NCBI GenBank assembly: GCA_028821405.1
Contig: JAPPGK010000110.1
Coordinates: forward strand, 1-47,319
DNA from: Gammaproteobacteria bacterium
GTDB taxonomy: Bacteria > Pseudomonadota > Gammaproteobacteria > Pseudomonadales > Azotimanducaceae
Length of the DNA stretch: 47,319 nt
Direction: 5' to 3'
Within the stretch, counting starts at the first letter, position 1. The number at the start of each line of letters is the position of its first letter. Position numbers and translations under genes: made by a program. This document shows positions 9,601 to 17,004 of the stretch, in pieces. A model generated the notes under the pieces. That model saw only the letters and a list, made by a program, of their open reading frames with translations, did no database searches and was not told the DNA's origin.

Positions 9601-10152
9601 TCGCCATGCAACCCTTCCACAAGGACTTCCGCGCCATTCGCTTCCGCCAGCAAAATCTGCACGCCCGACGCTCCGCCCAGTTCCATCAGTGCCGAACCCA
9701 CACCCTGTCGCTCGATGTCGAGCATCAGGACCTCGTTGGACCTGGCTACAGCGCTGGTTGCCGTTAGTGCCAATACACCCCACAACAACACCGACAGCAG
9801 TGTCTTCAAGGGCGGTACTCCAAACCTGTTGTGCAAGTCCTTGCTCCAGAACCTCGTTTTCTCTAATCGCCGGCCGAGCCGGTAATCGCGATCCGGTCGT
9901 AGTGCCGCGTGACTTCGATCGGCAACAGCCTTTCCAGGCCGTCAAGCGCGGCATTGATCTCACGGACGTCTACGGTGGCAAATAGGCTCAACTCCATGAC
10001 CGCGGTATCCTCAATCATGATTTTCTTTCGGGAGTAGCGATTCAGCTCGTCGACCACTCGATGCAGCGGTTCGCGAGCGAAGGTGATCATCCCGTGGCGC
10101 CAGGCAACGTACCGGTCCATGGACGCCGGTTGAAAAGCCTTCAGTTCGTTGC
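6610..10152. repeat. Direct duplication, copy 2 (fecR 3' end plus TonB receptor)
   Basis: Partner of 2334-5866. This copy keeps the full fecR upstream of the duplicated segment and is therefore probably the parental arrangement. See the copy 1 entry for the limits of the similarity. Confidence 0.75.
6696..9836 (-). CDS. TonB-dependent outer-membrane receptor with N-terminal STN signalling domain (copy 2)
   Basis: TonB-energised outer-membrane transporter of 1046 residues, ligand unknown. The start is a TTG at 9836, 27 bp after the fecR stop, with GGAG upstream; no ATG precedes the signal peptide (hydrophobic core LLSVLLWGVLALTATSAVA). Domains in order are STN (~36-105), an acidic linker (DEDEESEQEEM), a plug with TGSRMKGGDPTSRIISI, VLINGRR and VYGSDAIGGVVNF, and a large barrel ending FLDLRWGT. 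Together with the fecR before it, the protein has the layout of a cell-surface signalling receptor (FecA/FpvA type): ligand binding is passed through STN to FecR. The sigma gene that should complete the circuit is decayed at 10897-11130, so the receptor may no longer control its own expression. Confidence 0.9.
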   Translation of the reverse strand: MHNRFGVPPLKTLLSVLLWGVLALTATSAVARSNEVLMLDIERQGVGSALMELGGASGVQILLAEANGAEVLVEGLHGEYRFEEALNALLTGTGLAYEFASEKTVVVRQVRESPGDGRDEDEESEQEEMLELDAQRVTGSRMKGGDPTSRIISITAEQIARRGVSDTEELFRQAPWAFPSWSDQTTTGFGIGVSYLNMRNLGTGNTLVLINGRRVSAVGGETGGQVNLLVIPLLAIERVDIDLGSASAVYGSDAIGGVVNFITKKRYSGLDVTVRQESSATDADRRTVGLQCGRLWESGSVTATMSHVQTKPINNREIWTSNDFRDQFGAEYDTRDFNIGQPGVVCAVLEWPTKYYDPYCDRGKPSLQLRPGHSGLGATVDDFTTDIAPTDYVTPHNGSGSTRLGFNVRAEHLLGDSLMLYGEALYSDIEALRERPTRLLQYYIPASNAYNPFDHAVLVNYLPQREVASGLFPPAFAQTRFKHPGYTAGVLWTFGDGHELEAGVTYSRPEASGTISDHVWYRTDHNDPHAEAFYRTLESSDPSVALNPFGDGTAQGSASGSFLHPHVTRRGSSVFVSAEALLRGDLFEIWGGPISYVVGGEYRAQRIKRTRRVANQDFGLWIDDYADLVGHPEPEVGLAAAFVELGLPLVAERNSRLAFRGLYLSLQGRRDRYTYEGADGGVARDFTYEEEAQRVWIPGTGWSWAPGFVANLSGSPKVVTVSTGDTTPRVAIRYQPTDTFALHAAWMKSFRPPDLDWQFSPYAPVEGQVFWDDPLHPSGETTPVIVRAVFESHNPGVEPEYGDKHSLGFDWAPDFARGLRWTADWSRIDHTNRIEFAHTYESSFFFPLAYAAHPELVIRDENGFATTIIDRPINISSAFSEMLTTSVRYLLETKVGRFESWLTYTRVLDEFFQHTTASDPEHLLGTADGSDKYKVNAQLTWDRGRFAADLFVYHRAGYSNATAGTCLRVAGRCEQIDQWLPTLELGSLTIFDLTLNYDFDNGVRVRAGARNLFKKEAPTISYGLGYDPVRWDARSRVVFLDLRWGT

Positions 10153-10903
10153 GCTCGACATCGAACTCGGCCACCCAGCCTGCCGCCACGCGGGGCTGCG
10201 CCGACGAGGGTAGGTCCACGAGATCACCATCGGGGGTTGGCGACGCGTCTACTCCACTCGTCGGCCCGCCAATGACAACGGCACCCTTGACCACTGCCAC
10301 CTGGTAGCGGCGCGGGTGCTTGTGGATACTGAACTCGGTCTCGACAGCGGTGACGGATCGTACGCCCAGATCGACCGTGAAGGGGCGATTCGGATCTCCC
10401 GCCACATCGAAGTGGGCCTCGCCCCGCTCCAGCACAATCCGACGCGTGGTTCCGCTGTAGTCCACCACGAGTTGGCCCGCCGTATTCAGCGTGACGACGC
10501 TGCCGTCCGCCAGTTCTATGGTCTGCTGCTCACCGATGCGGGCGGAATACATTTGCAGTTGGCCGTCGTCCGGCCCGCGCGAAAACGAGATATAGGTCAG
10601 GGTCGCGCTGACGGCAACGAGCAACCCGGCGACCATACCCAGCGCGACACGCACCTTCGAACGGCGCTTGTGGAGCAGGCCCTGGTATTCCCGGATGACC
10701 TCTTCAACCGCGCGGTCCCCCTCGAGACCGTCGATCGAGTCGAACACCGCAAGCAGCCCGTCCAGATCGTCCCGGTATTTCGGATCGCTCGCGGACTGGG
10801 CTTGGATCGCCGCCGCCTCGGGCGCCGTCAGTTCATCGGACCATAGCCGATGCAACGCATGCTCGGCCGCGCCGCTCCTGATTTCCTGCAGATTCGTCAG
10901 CAT
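9863..10903 (-). CDS. fecR: FecR-family transmembrane anti-sigma/sensor protein
   Basis: An inner-membrane regulator that links an outer-membrane receptor to an ECF sigma factor. The 346-residue protein has a cytoplasmic N-terminal domain (~1-80), one membrane helix at ~84-103 (VALGMVAGLLVAVSATLTY), a periplasmic FecR domain (~112-205, with IELADGSVVTLNTAGQL and RGEAHFDVAG) and a C-terminal STN-like domain (~255-346, with IEDTAVMELS). Its ATG overlaps the stop of the upstream sigma remnant within atgctga, the usual coupled arrangement. The downstream TonB receptor starts 27 bp after the stop, so the two are very probably co-transcribed. The frame is intact with no sign of decay, although its sigma partner is broken. 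It could act with a sigma factor encoded elsewhere. Confidence 0.88.
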   Translation of the reverse strand: MLTNLQEIRSGAAEHALHRLWSDELTAPEAAAIQAQSASDPKYRDDLDGLLAVFDSIDGLEGDRAVEEVIREYQGLLHKRRSKVRVALGMVAGLLVAVSATLTYISFSRGPDDGQLQMYSARIGEQQTIELADGSVVTLNTAGQLVVDYSGTTRRIVLERGEAHFDVAGDPNRPFTVDLGVRSVTAVETEFSIHKHPRRYQVAVVKGAVVIGGPTSGVDASPTPDGDLVDLPSSAQPRVAAGWVAEFDVERNELKAFQPASMDRYVAWRHGMITFAREPLHRVVDELNRYSRKKIMIEDTAVMELSLFATVDVREINAALDGLERLLPIEVTRHYDRIAITGSAGD

Positions 10904-11130
10904 GGCGGATCTCCCGCCGCCTCAATCTTGCGCCGGGCTCTGCGCAGCCGCCGAGGCGCCCGCACCAGGTAGTTCCATACGTGTTCTGCGTCACTCCCAT
11001 GTGCAGCGCGATGCCGTCGTAACTCATGTTGCGCAGGCGCTGCACCAATCGCGCCACCCGCCAGATAAACGATGTTGTCTTTGCGTGGGTTCAATGGACG
11101 CCCGCAAACGCGATCTCTCACTCATGTATG
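10897..11130 (-). pseudogene. Decayed ECF sigma factor, C-terminal (region 4) remnant
   Basis: Just upstream of fecR the reverse strand reads as the last part of an ECF sigma-70 factor but only by switching frames. One frame gives NMSYDGIALHMGVTQNT, the region-4 helix-turn-helix; the next frame gives VWNYLVRAPRRLRRARRKIE and a TGA at 10897-10899 overlapping the fecR start. One base is missing near 10978. Further upstream (about 11060-11130) a third frame gives possible remains (RASIEPTQRQ). Regions 1-2 are absent, and nothing recognisable fills 11131-11314. This is the expected position for the cognate sigma gene of a FecR/TonB system. Confidence 0.72.
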
Positions 11131-11314
11131 GAAGTAATCGCCCGGCCCCTCGATTCTCCTTCCCTGCTCTGCAACAGCCCATCCCCCGGTTCGCTCGAAT
11201 TCGAGCCAACTTCGTCGCCCTCCACCTTAGCGGGATCCACAGCTTCGGCGTGTACGCGCAGCACGGGCGCGTACATGTGAGCGGCGTATCCTCCGCGCCG
11301 ACCTGTCCATGGCG

Positions 11315-12535
11315 CTACAGCGAGTAGACGAGCATGAGCCAGAACTTCGTGGTGTCCGTCGCGTAGTCGTCGGCTTCGTAGCGCGCGAGCTTCAAGAGCA
11401 GGCTCAACTTGTCCCAGGCGTAGGCGGCGGACATGCCCGCCTCGGCCCCGTAGTCGAGACCGCCGCGTCGCGCCTCGTAGCTGTGCAGCGTGGCGGCCAA
11501 CGTCAAGGCTTCGACCTTGAGGGATGCCGACACGTGGACGTCCTGAAGTCCGGCCGCCGGCTTCACCGCCGCGAACTTGTCGGTCCAGCCCCGATAGATG
11601 TGCTCAGCCCCCAAGGGCATTTGCACGCTCGCCCGCCCGCCGTCGCTGCCGAGCACCTGCCAGCCGGCCCCGAGCTTGAGTCCATCGACCGCCCAGGCGA
11701 CGTCTAGGGAATAGAACGGCGCGGCGTAGTCGAGGGGTTGGTCCGCCCAGTCGGTCTGCCGACCGACGGCGGCGTCCAAGGCGAACGGGCCGAACGAACC
11801 GGCGTAGTCCAGCCCGACGGTGGCGCTGGAGTTCGCGGGGCCGTTGTCGCTGTCGAAGTCGAGCAGGTAGCCGAATGCCGCCACGCGGTGCCCTTCCGCC
11901 GGCTTCAAGGACGCCCGCAGCAGGTGGGAGTCGCTCGACCAGGCGCCGGGTTGGGCACCGTCCCGGGGACCGAATATCCGGTTCACCCGGGCGACGTACG
12001 CGTAGTCGAGACGGGTTCGCTTGCCCGACGTCTCAATGCGCAATCCGTCGAAGCTCTGTTCGTTCTGCCGCCACGCCTTGAAGCCCACGAAATGCTGTCC
12101 CGGGTGGGCGATTCGCTGACGACCGGCCGTCACGGTCACCTGGCCCTTCCGGTAGCGCAGGAACGCCTGGTTCAGGTCGAAGCCCGTGGGATCGGCTACC
12201 ACCGGGAACTCGGTGCGGCCGTTGTCCGTGGAGTTGTAGTCCTCGGGACCCAGCTTGGCCACGTAGTCTGCCTGAACACCCACCGAGAATCCGTCCGTGG
12301 GCGCCATGATCCATCCCAATCGCAGACGCGCAGTCGAGGCGCGGGCCGCCTGTTTCAATCCCGTTTGGTCCACGGCCTCCAATCGATAGCGCACGTCGAC
12401 GAGCGGCTTCGTGGCCTTCGCGGCCTGCTCGAAATCGGCGACTGCTGGGAAGGCCATGGCGACACTGAACACGGTCGAGACGGAGACCCAACGCATTGTT
12501 TTGGGGGCGTGCGCTTGTACTCGCTCCTGACCCAC
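11315..12535 (-). CDS. Outer-membrane beta-barrel protein, alginate-export/porin-like
   Basis: A predicted outer-membrane barrel of up to 406 residues. The reading frame opens with a GTG at 12535, four bases from the stop of the upstream gene; an ATG at 12496 gives a cleaner signal peptide (MRWVSVSTVFSVAMAFPAVA) and may be the true start. The mature part alternates short amphipathic strands and turns, with the segment QAFLRYRKGQVTVTAGRQRI typical of alginate-export-like barrels, and ends in a terminal strand (KFWLMLVYSL). It probably forms a channel for small or anionic solutes; the substrate is unknown. The tight spacing to the 38-residue-repeat protein upstream suggests the two are translated together and function together. 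The barrel fold is well supported by composition and layout; the family name is tentative. Confidence 0.75.
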   Translation of the reverse strand: MGQERVQAHAPKTMRWVSVSTVFSVAMAFPAVADFEQAAKATKPLVDVRYRLEAVDQTGLKQAARASTARLRLGWIMAPTDGFSVGVQADYVAKLGPEDYNSTDNGRTEFPVVADPTGFDLNQAFLRYRKGQVTVTAGRQRIAHPGQHFVGFKAWRQNEQSFDGLRIETSGKRTRLDYAYVARVNRIFGPRDGAQPGAWSSDSHLLRASLKPAEGHRVAAFGYLLDFDSDNGPANSSATVGLDYAGSFGPFALDAAVGRQTDWADQPLDYAAPFYSLDVAWAVDGLKLGAGWQVLGSDGGRASVQMPLGAEHIYRGWTDKFAAVKPAAGLQDVHVSASLKVEALTLAATLHSYEARRGGLDYGAEAGMSAAYAWDKLSLLLKLARYEADDYATDTTKFWLMLVYSL

Positions 12536-12538
12536 GGT

Positions 12539-13576
12539 CTACGAGTCCGCCGCAGCCGAAACCGCGTCCAGGTTCTCGATGATGAGCAGAACTTGGGCGA
12601 ACACGTCGGTCGGTGCCTTGTTGCGAGGATCCGGCCGGGCCTCGCGCATGACGTTGATGTTCAGGTGATGCTTGATCCGCGTCATCTCCGCGAGCAGCAT
12701 GTTGGTCGCGTCGTAGACTTCGGACGGGGTCACGCGAACCAGCGTCAGGTTCGGCACGCTCGACGCGTCCATGCCCAGGCGCGTCTGCAGGTTGACCATC
12801 TTGTAGCCCGCCCGGAGCACCTGCTGGGCGACGTCCTTCGGCGTCTTCCTGCCCTCGACGCTGGGCACGTCCAAGGTGAGGGGCGCGCGCAGCTTGGCCG
12901 CGATCAGTTCCAACTCGTCAATGACGTACAGCGTATTGAGGTACACGTCGTTGGGGGTAAGCGGCCGCCCGGCCAAGCCGTCTAGGAGGAAGGATGCGTC
13001 GGCGAGGTTCTTGTAGACCATGGAAGGCGTCTTGCCGCCCACGAAGGATGCTGCATCGATGGAACGCCCGATGACCATCTGAGCCTTGATCTTGCGCAAC
13101 TCGGCCAGGATCGCCGCTACGCTGCCGAGAACATCCCGGGGCTCGATTTTCTTGATGGGAATCTGGCCCGCTTCGGCGGTTTCTATGCCAAGGCGACGCT
13201 GCATCCGGGAGACCTTCGACAATACCTCCAGCGTCTTCGCGTAGACGTGAACCGGCGCGCGATCCTCTTGGGTTTCCGCTTCCGGGGGATAGTCGTCGGC
13301 GCCGAGTTCCTCCCGCAGGATCTGGATCTCGGCGATGAGATCCTCGGTTGCCCGGAACACGTGGCTCGGCGTCACGTCCTCGTCGTCCTCGTCGAACCAG
13401 TCCGTGATGGACTGGACCCAACTCCTCTCCTCCGCGGCGTTGGCGGTTGTACCGACAAGGACGAAACAGCAGGCGACCGAAGTCGCCACGATTTGTGCGT
13501 GAGAGACCCGGTTCCTGTTGATGATCTTGGAGGCTAGCCACCCGCCTCGAAACGGTGTCGTCCTAGTTGTTTTCAT
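12539..13576 (-). CDS. Periplasmic protein of eight ~38-residue helical repeats, family not recognised
   Basis: The start chosen is the ATG at 13576 (MKTTRTT), with GGGAAAGAA before it; the open frame runs upstream to 13882 but that part crosses a UnbV relic. The product is 345 residues with a membrane-targeting segment at ~28-48 (IVATSVACCFVLVGTTANA), so it is probably exported. The rest consists of eight units opening with a [TAE]PxxV[YFLA] motif at residues 69, 107, 145, 183, 207, 245, 283 and 321: TPSHVF, APVHVY, EPRDVL, TPSMVY, TPNDVY, TPKDVA, TPSEVY, APTDVF. Spacing is exactly 38 residues except one 24-residue unit. Each unit continues as a helix ending near LG or LR, giving an alpha-solenoid-like pattern. 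It is followed immediately by the barrel gene. A scaffold or periplasmic partner of that barrel is a reasonable guess, not shown. Confidence 0.82.
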   Translation of the reverse strand: MKTTRTTPFRGGWLASKIINRNRVSHAQIVATSVACCFVLVGTTANAAEERSWVQSITDWFDEDDEDVTPSHVFRATEDLIAEIQILREELGADDYPPEAETQEDRAPVHVYAKTLEVLSKVSRMQRRLGIETAEAGQIPIKKIEPRDVLGSVAAILAELRKIKAQMVIGRSIDAASFVGGKTPSMVYKNLADASFLLDGLAGRPLTPNDVYLNTLYVIDELELIAAKLRAPLTLDVPSVEGRKTPKDVAQQVLRAGYKMVNLQTRLGMDASSVPNLTLVRVTPSEVYDATNMLLAEMTRIKHHLNINVMREARPDPRNKAPTDVFAQVLLIIENLDAVSAAADS

Positions 13577-14260
13577 TGGTTTCTTTCCCGTCCGCTGTAT
13601 GTTGGTGGGTGGGTTCGCGCTTAGTCCGCCGGCCTGCCAGCCGAGTCGACCCTGCGAACGTTCGGGGACTCGACACCGACAACCTGATTTCCCTTGCGTG
13701 TCTTTGCGTGCGTTCAACAGACGAAACAAACCCGAGTCCCCACGTCCCTGTAGCGGTAATCGTCCCGGACTCTCATTTTCCTTCCGCACCATTTGACGGA
13801 ACCCACGATGGAGCGTCATCGTCGTTCCATCTGGCCAGCGCACCGTCACACAAGCGTGTCGTTGTCGAAATCGGCGCGACATTCAACACGACATCCGGTG
13901 CCACCCCGGCAGCTTGATGGGGAACCCGACGGTTCTTGCACTCGACAGAACTCTCGGTCTATTCCATCCTGTGTGCGGGACGTGGTTGCGCAAACCAGTT
14001 ATGAGAGGTAGACCGGTCTCACGCAGGCCCAGAGACGACATCGTTCAAGTCGACGGCTGCGTTCTGCAGCCGCTACCGGGTTCCATACCCGGAGTGTTGC
14101 GGGCTCGCCTCAAGGCCGAAGCAGGCGTAGGGTACGGTTCGCTTGTCCAGGATTTGGCCACCGGTTCGGCTCGCGTTGGGTTCCGGTGCGACGGGTGCTC
14201 CGACGCCGGGAGGCGACACGTGATCTTCAACGGCGTCCCGTAGTCGGGAAGACTGACTTG
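13577..14260. other. Long intergenic region with one UnbV trace
   Basis: This 684-bp gap lies between divergent genes (the repeat protein on minus, the APH-like gene on plus). Apart from a short ASPIC/UnbV trace at 13790-13860, I see no gene. Short frames at 13914-14243 (plus) and 14045-14300 (minus) lack start signals and recognisable domains. Promoters for both flanking genes should lie here, but no clear -10/-35 pair stands out. Confidence 0.5.
13790..13860 (-). pseudogene. Short ASPIC/UnbV C-terminal relic
   Basis: The reverse strand reads ACVTVRWPDGTTMTLHRGF, matching the terminal strand of ASPIC/UnbV domains (VTVRWPDG). At 16766-16806 the nearly identical DNA encodes ASVTVRWPDGTTTTL. 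Only ~40 bp are clearly shared; the frame has no start of its own and no full domain. It is the debris of a gene of the same family as the longer remnant at 16723-16998. Confidence 0.5.
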
Positions 14261-15214
14261 ATGAGATCTCCCAACCGCAGCCCGATGCCCGATTTGGCAC
14301 GGCTCCTCGATGAAACCAATCTACTGTTGACGGCGAACGGCCTCCCGGCGTGTCACAGCCTGGCCCCCGTAAAGGACGGCGATACGGCCAACCCGAACGC
14401 GATTGCCTACTCGGCCGGGCGCAAGTACGTCGTGAAGGTCACGCAACGGCACCCCGACACGCTGGAGCGGCAGCTAGAGATTGCGAACGCGCTTCGGGAC
14501 GCGACCGATCTTCCCATTCCCCGTCACTACTGTTGCGCCAACGAGCGGGGTCGATTGCCGCTCATGATCATGGAGTGGCTTCCTGGCGAGCAGCTCCGTA
14601 CAGTCCTTGCGGCCGCCGAACACGAGGATCTGCGCGAACTCTGCGCGGGCCTCGCCGTGTGCCTAGCGACCTTTCACGATCCGACTCATATGAGCCTCGT
14701 TTCCGAAAAAGACCGTGGGCTCGCCCCGTGGTTCTATCGACAAACGATCGAGGCACTCCGGGAGTCCGCCCGAGCTTCCCGCCCAGACGGCGCCGGTTCA
14801 CTCGACGCGGTCGCGGTGCGATGCTACCTCGACGCGCGATTCGACGACGTAACCGCCGCCGCGATACCGTCGCTAGGAAAAGCAGACCAGGACTTGCGGG
14901 ATTTCTTAGTGGATCCCACGACATTCGAGATCACGGGCATGCTCGACTGGGAAAGAGTCACCAGAGGGGATGGCATTTACGCGCTCACGTTGATCTTCTT
15001 CAGGTTGTGGGTGAACCGCAAACTCGACGGTTGGCCGGTGTTTTGCGATACCTACAATCGCCTAGCGACGTTACGGGCCGAACAGTGTCCGCACGCCGAG
15101 TTCTACCTCATGTGCCGAGCCGTGTTGGCCCAACGGTTCACCAAACGCGCCAAAGAGATTGTCGATCTACTGCTGCAGGGGCAGCGACTGCCTTTCGAGG
15201 ACGACCAAGCCTAG
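14261..15214 (+). CDS. APH-family phosphotransferase-like protein with altered catalytic loop
   Basis: A 317-residue protein from an ATG at 14261 with GGGAA upstream. It has the aminoglycoside/choline-kinase-like fold: an N-lobe with YVVKVTQ (nucleotide-binding lysine region) and LMIMEWLPGEQL as the hinge, and a C-lobe where FEITGMLDWERVTRGDG fits the metal-binding (I/L)DWE motif. The catalytic loop is unusual. Where the family has HGDLHPxN, this protein has KADQDLRD: the Asp survives, but His and Gly are Lys and Ala and the metal-ligand Asn is Asp. It may use an altered mechanism, be a pseudokinase, or act on an unusual alcohol. No resistance phenotype should be assumed. It stands alone, with gaps of over 400 bp on both sides. 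Confidence 0.72.
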   Translation: MRSPNRSPMPDLARLLDETNLLLTANGLPACHSLAPVKDGDTANPNAIAYSAGRKYVVKVTQRHPDTLERQLEIANALRDATDLPIPRHYCCANERGRLPLMIMEWLPGEQLRTVLAAAEHEDLRELCAGLAVCLATFHDPTHMSLVSEKDRGLAPWFYRQTIEALRESARASRPDGAGSLDAVAVRCYLDARFDDVTAAAIPSLGKADQDLRDFLVDPTTFEITGMLDWERVTRGDGIYALTLIFFRLWVNRKLDGWPVFCDTYNRLATLRAEQCPHAEFYLMCRAVLAQRFTKRAKEIVDLLLQGQRLPFEDDQA

Positions 15215-15624
15215 GCTGGGCGGTGGTTTACTGAACGGACGGTCACGGTTGCCGGCTTGCCACTGCTACTTGGCGTCGGTCATGTTGTATTTGCGCAACA
15301 TCGTAGGGCCGAGGCTATCGCGCCGATCAAGCACGTCCCCGCCCGGGTTCGTGCGAGAACAACCTCGATCCGTTAGTCCGGGCGACCGGGTCGCCCCTAT
15401 GGCATGCCTCGTCGTTCTGGGGCCGAGCCAGACAGGTGCGAACACTCGTATCAGGTAGCGCGAATCTCAGCGTGTACCGGTATGTCTGAATGGCGATCCG
15501 GTCGATCCTGCTCGTGATGGTCGTCGTCGCCGAGGTGCGGCACAGCATATCCCCATGGAGAACGTCGCACCGTGGCTCCCGCGCGTTTGTCCCATGTCGA
15601 AGGACCCGGCGACGGACGAGGCTG
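15215..15624. other. Intergenic region between convergent genes, contains a REP-like palindrome
   Basis: This 410-bp gap has no recognised gene. A minus-strand frame ending MLRKYNMTDAK-stop near 15287 looks like a protein C-terminus but has no upstream body. The GC-rich palindrome at 15379-15400 is listed separately. Confidence 0.5.
15379..15400. repeat. REP-like GC-rich palindrome
   Basis: gggcgacc (15380-15387) and ggtcgccc (15389-15396) are exact reverse complements around a single base, followed by cctat. The same ggtcgcccctA end recurs at 20765-20774 and 38380-38390, marking a dispersed intergenic element. Confidence 0.55.
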
Positions 15625-16575
15625 CTATGAGCTGTCCTTGACGGGTAGCGTGACCCCCGACTCCCTCTCGAATGCCGAGATGTACTTCTGCGCACGCGCG
15701 ACGTTGGCCGCCATGTCTCCCAGGGCGGTGGTGCCACCCGCGAGCCCTTGTTGCGCCAGGATCGCGAACCGTGCCGGGTTTCGGTCGAGGACCTCCTGCG
15801 GGACCCGGCCGATGAGATCCTCCCGGGTGCGAATGATCGGCCGCACCATGAGCGCATGAACGCTGACCCGCAGCCCGGGCGCCAAGCGGTTGATCGCGCC
15901 GTGCCAGGTGTTGCCATGAAAGACGACCAACGAACCTGCCGCCGCTTCGACAGGAACAGCTCGATCATTGCCGGCTTCACGAACCAGGGTTTCGTCGCCG
16001 ACGGGGTTGCGGCACCACTTGTGGCTGCCGGGGATGAACACGGTGGCGCCATTGTCCCGGCTGTAATCGGTCAGCAAGTACATGCCCTTGCAGACCAACG
16101 CTTGCGTGGGCAGGGGCGATGGCAATCGCGTGTCCGTATGCAACCGGAACGTCGTCTTGCTGGGTCCTTTGAAGGAGCAGCTCATCGAGGACATCACGAC
16201 GTTGTAGCCGCATAGGTGGGTCACCATGGCAAGCAGCACTGGGTTCATCAGCGCCTCTTCGAATACGGGATCCTCGAGCAGGAGCATGCTGGCCGTATTG
16301 CCGACGGGCGAATTGCGGGCACGGGCGGGGGTTGGCGTGGCCAGATCGGCGTGGCCGGCACCGGGATCGGGCCGTACGCCGGTGCGCCGCTCCATGACAT
16401 CGAGACACGCTTCGAGCAGCCGTTCGGACAGGCCAGCCGGGCTTGCGATCTCGGGTGGTATTACGGTGTAGCCGTCGGTGTCGAGATCGGCAACGTAGGT
16501 CTTGAGGCCGAGACTGCAGATCTCGTTCCAAACGCGGTCGCTGTCGGATTCGAAGGTGTGTGCCGCTTCTGCCAT
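15625..16575 (-). CDS. Phytanoyl-CoA dioxygenase (PhyH) family Fe(II)/2-oxoglutarate oxygenase
   Basis: A non-haem iron hydroxylase that should use 2-oxoglutarate and O2; the substrate is unknown. The start is the ATG at 16575 (MAEAAHT) with GGGAG seven bases upstream, giving 316 residues. The iron-binding triad is visible as H146-T-D148 (FRLHTDTRLP) and H225 (NTWHGAINR), with R236 (LRVSVHA) for the 2-oxoglutarate carboxylate. GATVFIPGSHKW is the usual PhyH turn before the distal His. The frame is intact. The gene lies in the same direction as a second PhyH gene and a sulfatase further upstream (17005-19491), separated by a UnbV relic, so the three may have belonged to one catabolic set. It is only distantly similar to the other two PhyH proteins in the window. 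Confidence 0.85.
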   Translation of the reverse strand: MAEAAHTFESDSDRVWNEICSLGLKTYVADLDTDGYTVIPPEIASPAGLSERLLEACLDVMERRTGVRPDPGAGHADLATPTPARARNSPVGNTASMLLLEDPVFEEALMNPVLLAMVTHLCGYNVVMSSMSCSFKGPSKTTFRLHTDTRLPSPLPTQALVCKGMYLLTDYSRDNGATVFIPGSHKWCRNPVGDETLVREAGNDRAVPVEAAAGSLVVFHGNTWHGAINRLAPGLRVSVHALMVRPIIRTREDLIGRVPQEVLDRNPARFAILAQQGLAGGTTALGDMAANVARAQKYISAFERESGVTLPVKDSS

Positions 16576-16722
16576 GCTGTTCTCCCTGCTAGTCAACCAA
16601 GCCTACGCCCGAAGGCGGTCGAACGACTATCTTCAGACCCCATTGGGAGCAGGGCATACGATTCGTGCATCCCGCGATCATGTTCCCATGCCCGATCGCT
16701 CGACGCTGGGGCTGTTTGGTTC

Positions 16723-16998
16723 TCACGGCTGACTGATCGTAAGCAGTTGATCGGCCTCGACGGCGTCGAGCGTCGTCGTCGTTCCATCCGGCCAGCGCAC
16801 CGTCACTGAAGCGACCGCCGTCGACCCCAACCCCACGTGCGCCTCCAACGGATTGTGGGATACGTAGTTGCTCGTCCCTCCCAACTCCCGAACCTGCGTG
16901 ACCTCGTCGGTGGTGACGGTGACGAGCACCAACGCCAAACGTGTTCGCGCCCTTGCCGGCAAGGCGGATGGAAAGGTAATGATTGTCGTTGTCGGTCG
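16723..16998 (-). pseudogene. ASPIC/UnbV domain C-terminal remnant, frameshifted
   Basis: The reverse strand encodes the end of an ASPIC/UnbV domain, usually found at the C-terminus of FG-GAP-repeat exported proteins: DNDNHYLSIRLAGKGANTFG, then after a frame change QVRELGGTSNYVSHNP, HVGLGS, SVTVRWPDGTTTTLDAVEAD and the terminal LLTISQP-stop. A one-base disturbance near 16935 separates the parts. The N-terminal repeats are missing: the fragment butts against the stop of the PhyH gene at 17005. It marks a deletion or insertion joint. Confidence 0.7.
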
Positions 16999-17004
16999 CC
17001 CGGT

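Noticed and set aside
14261-15214. Calling the APH-fold gene an antibiotic-resistance gene
   Set aside because: The catalytic loop is altered and the family is very broad, so resistance is not supported.
15285-15330. Minus-strand C-terminus-like peptide MLRKYNMTDAK-stop
   Set aside because: There is no upstream coding body in the same frame with recognisable sequence, so it could be chance.
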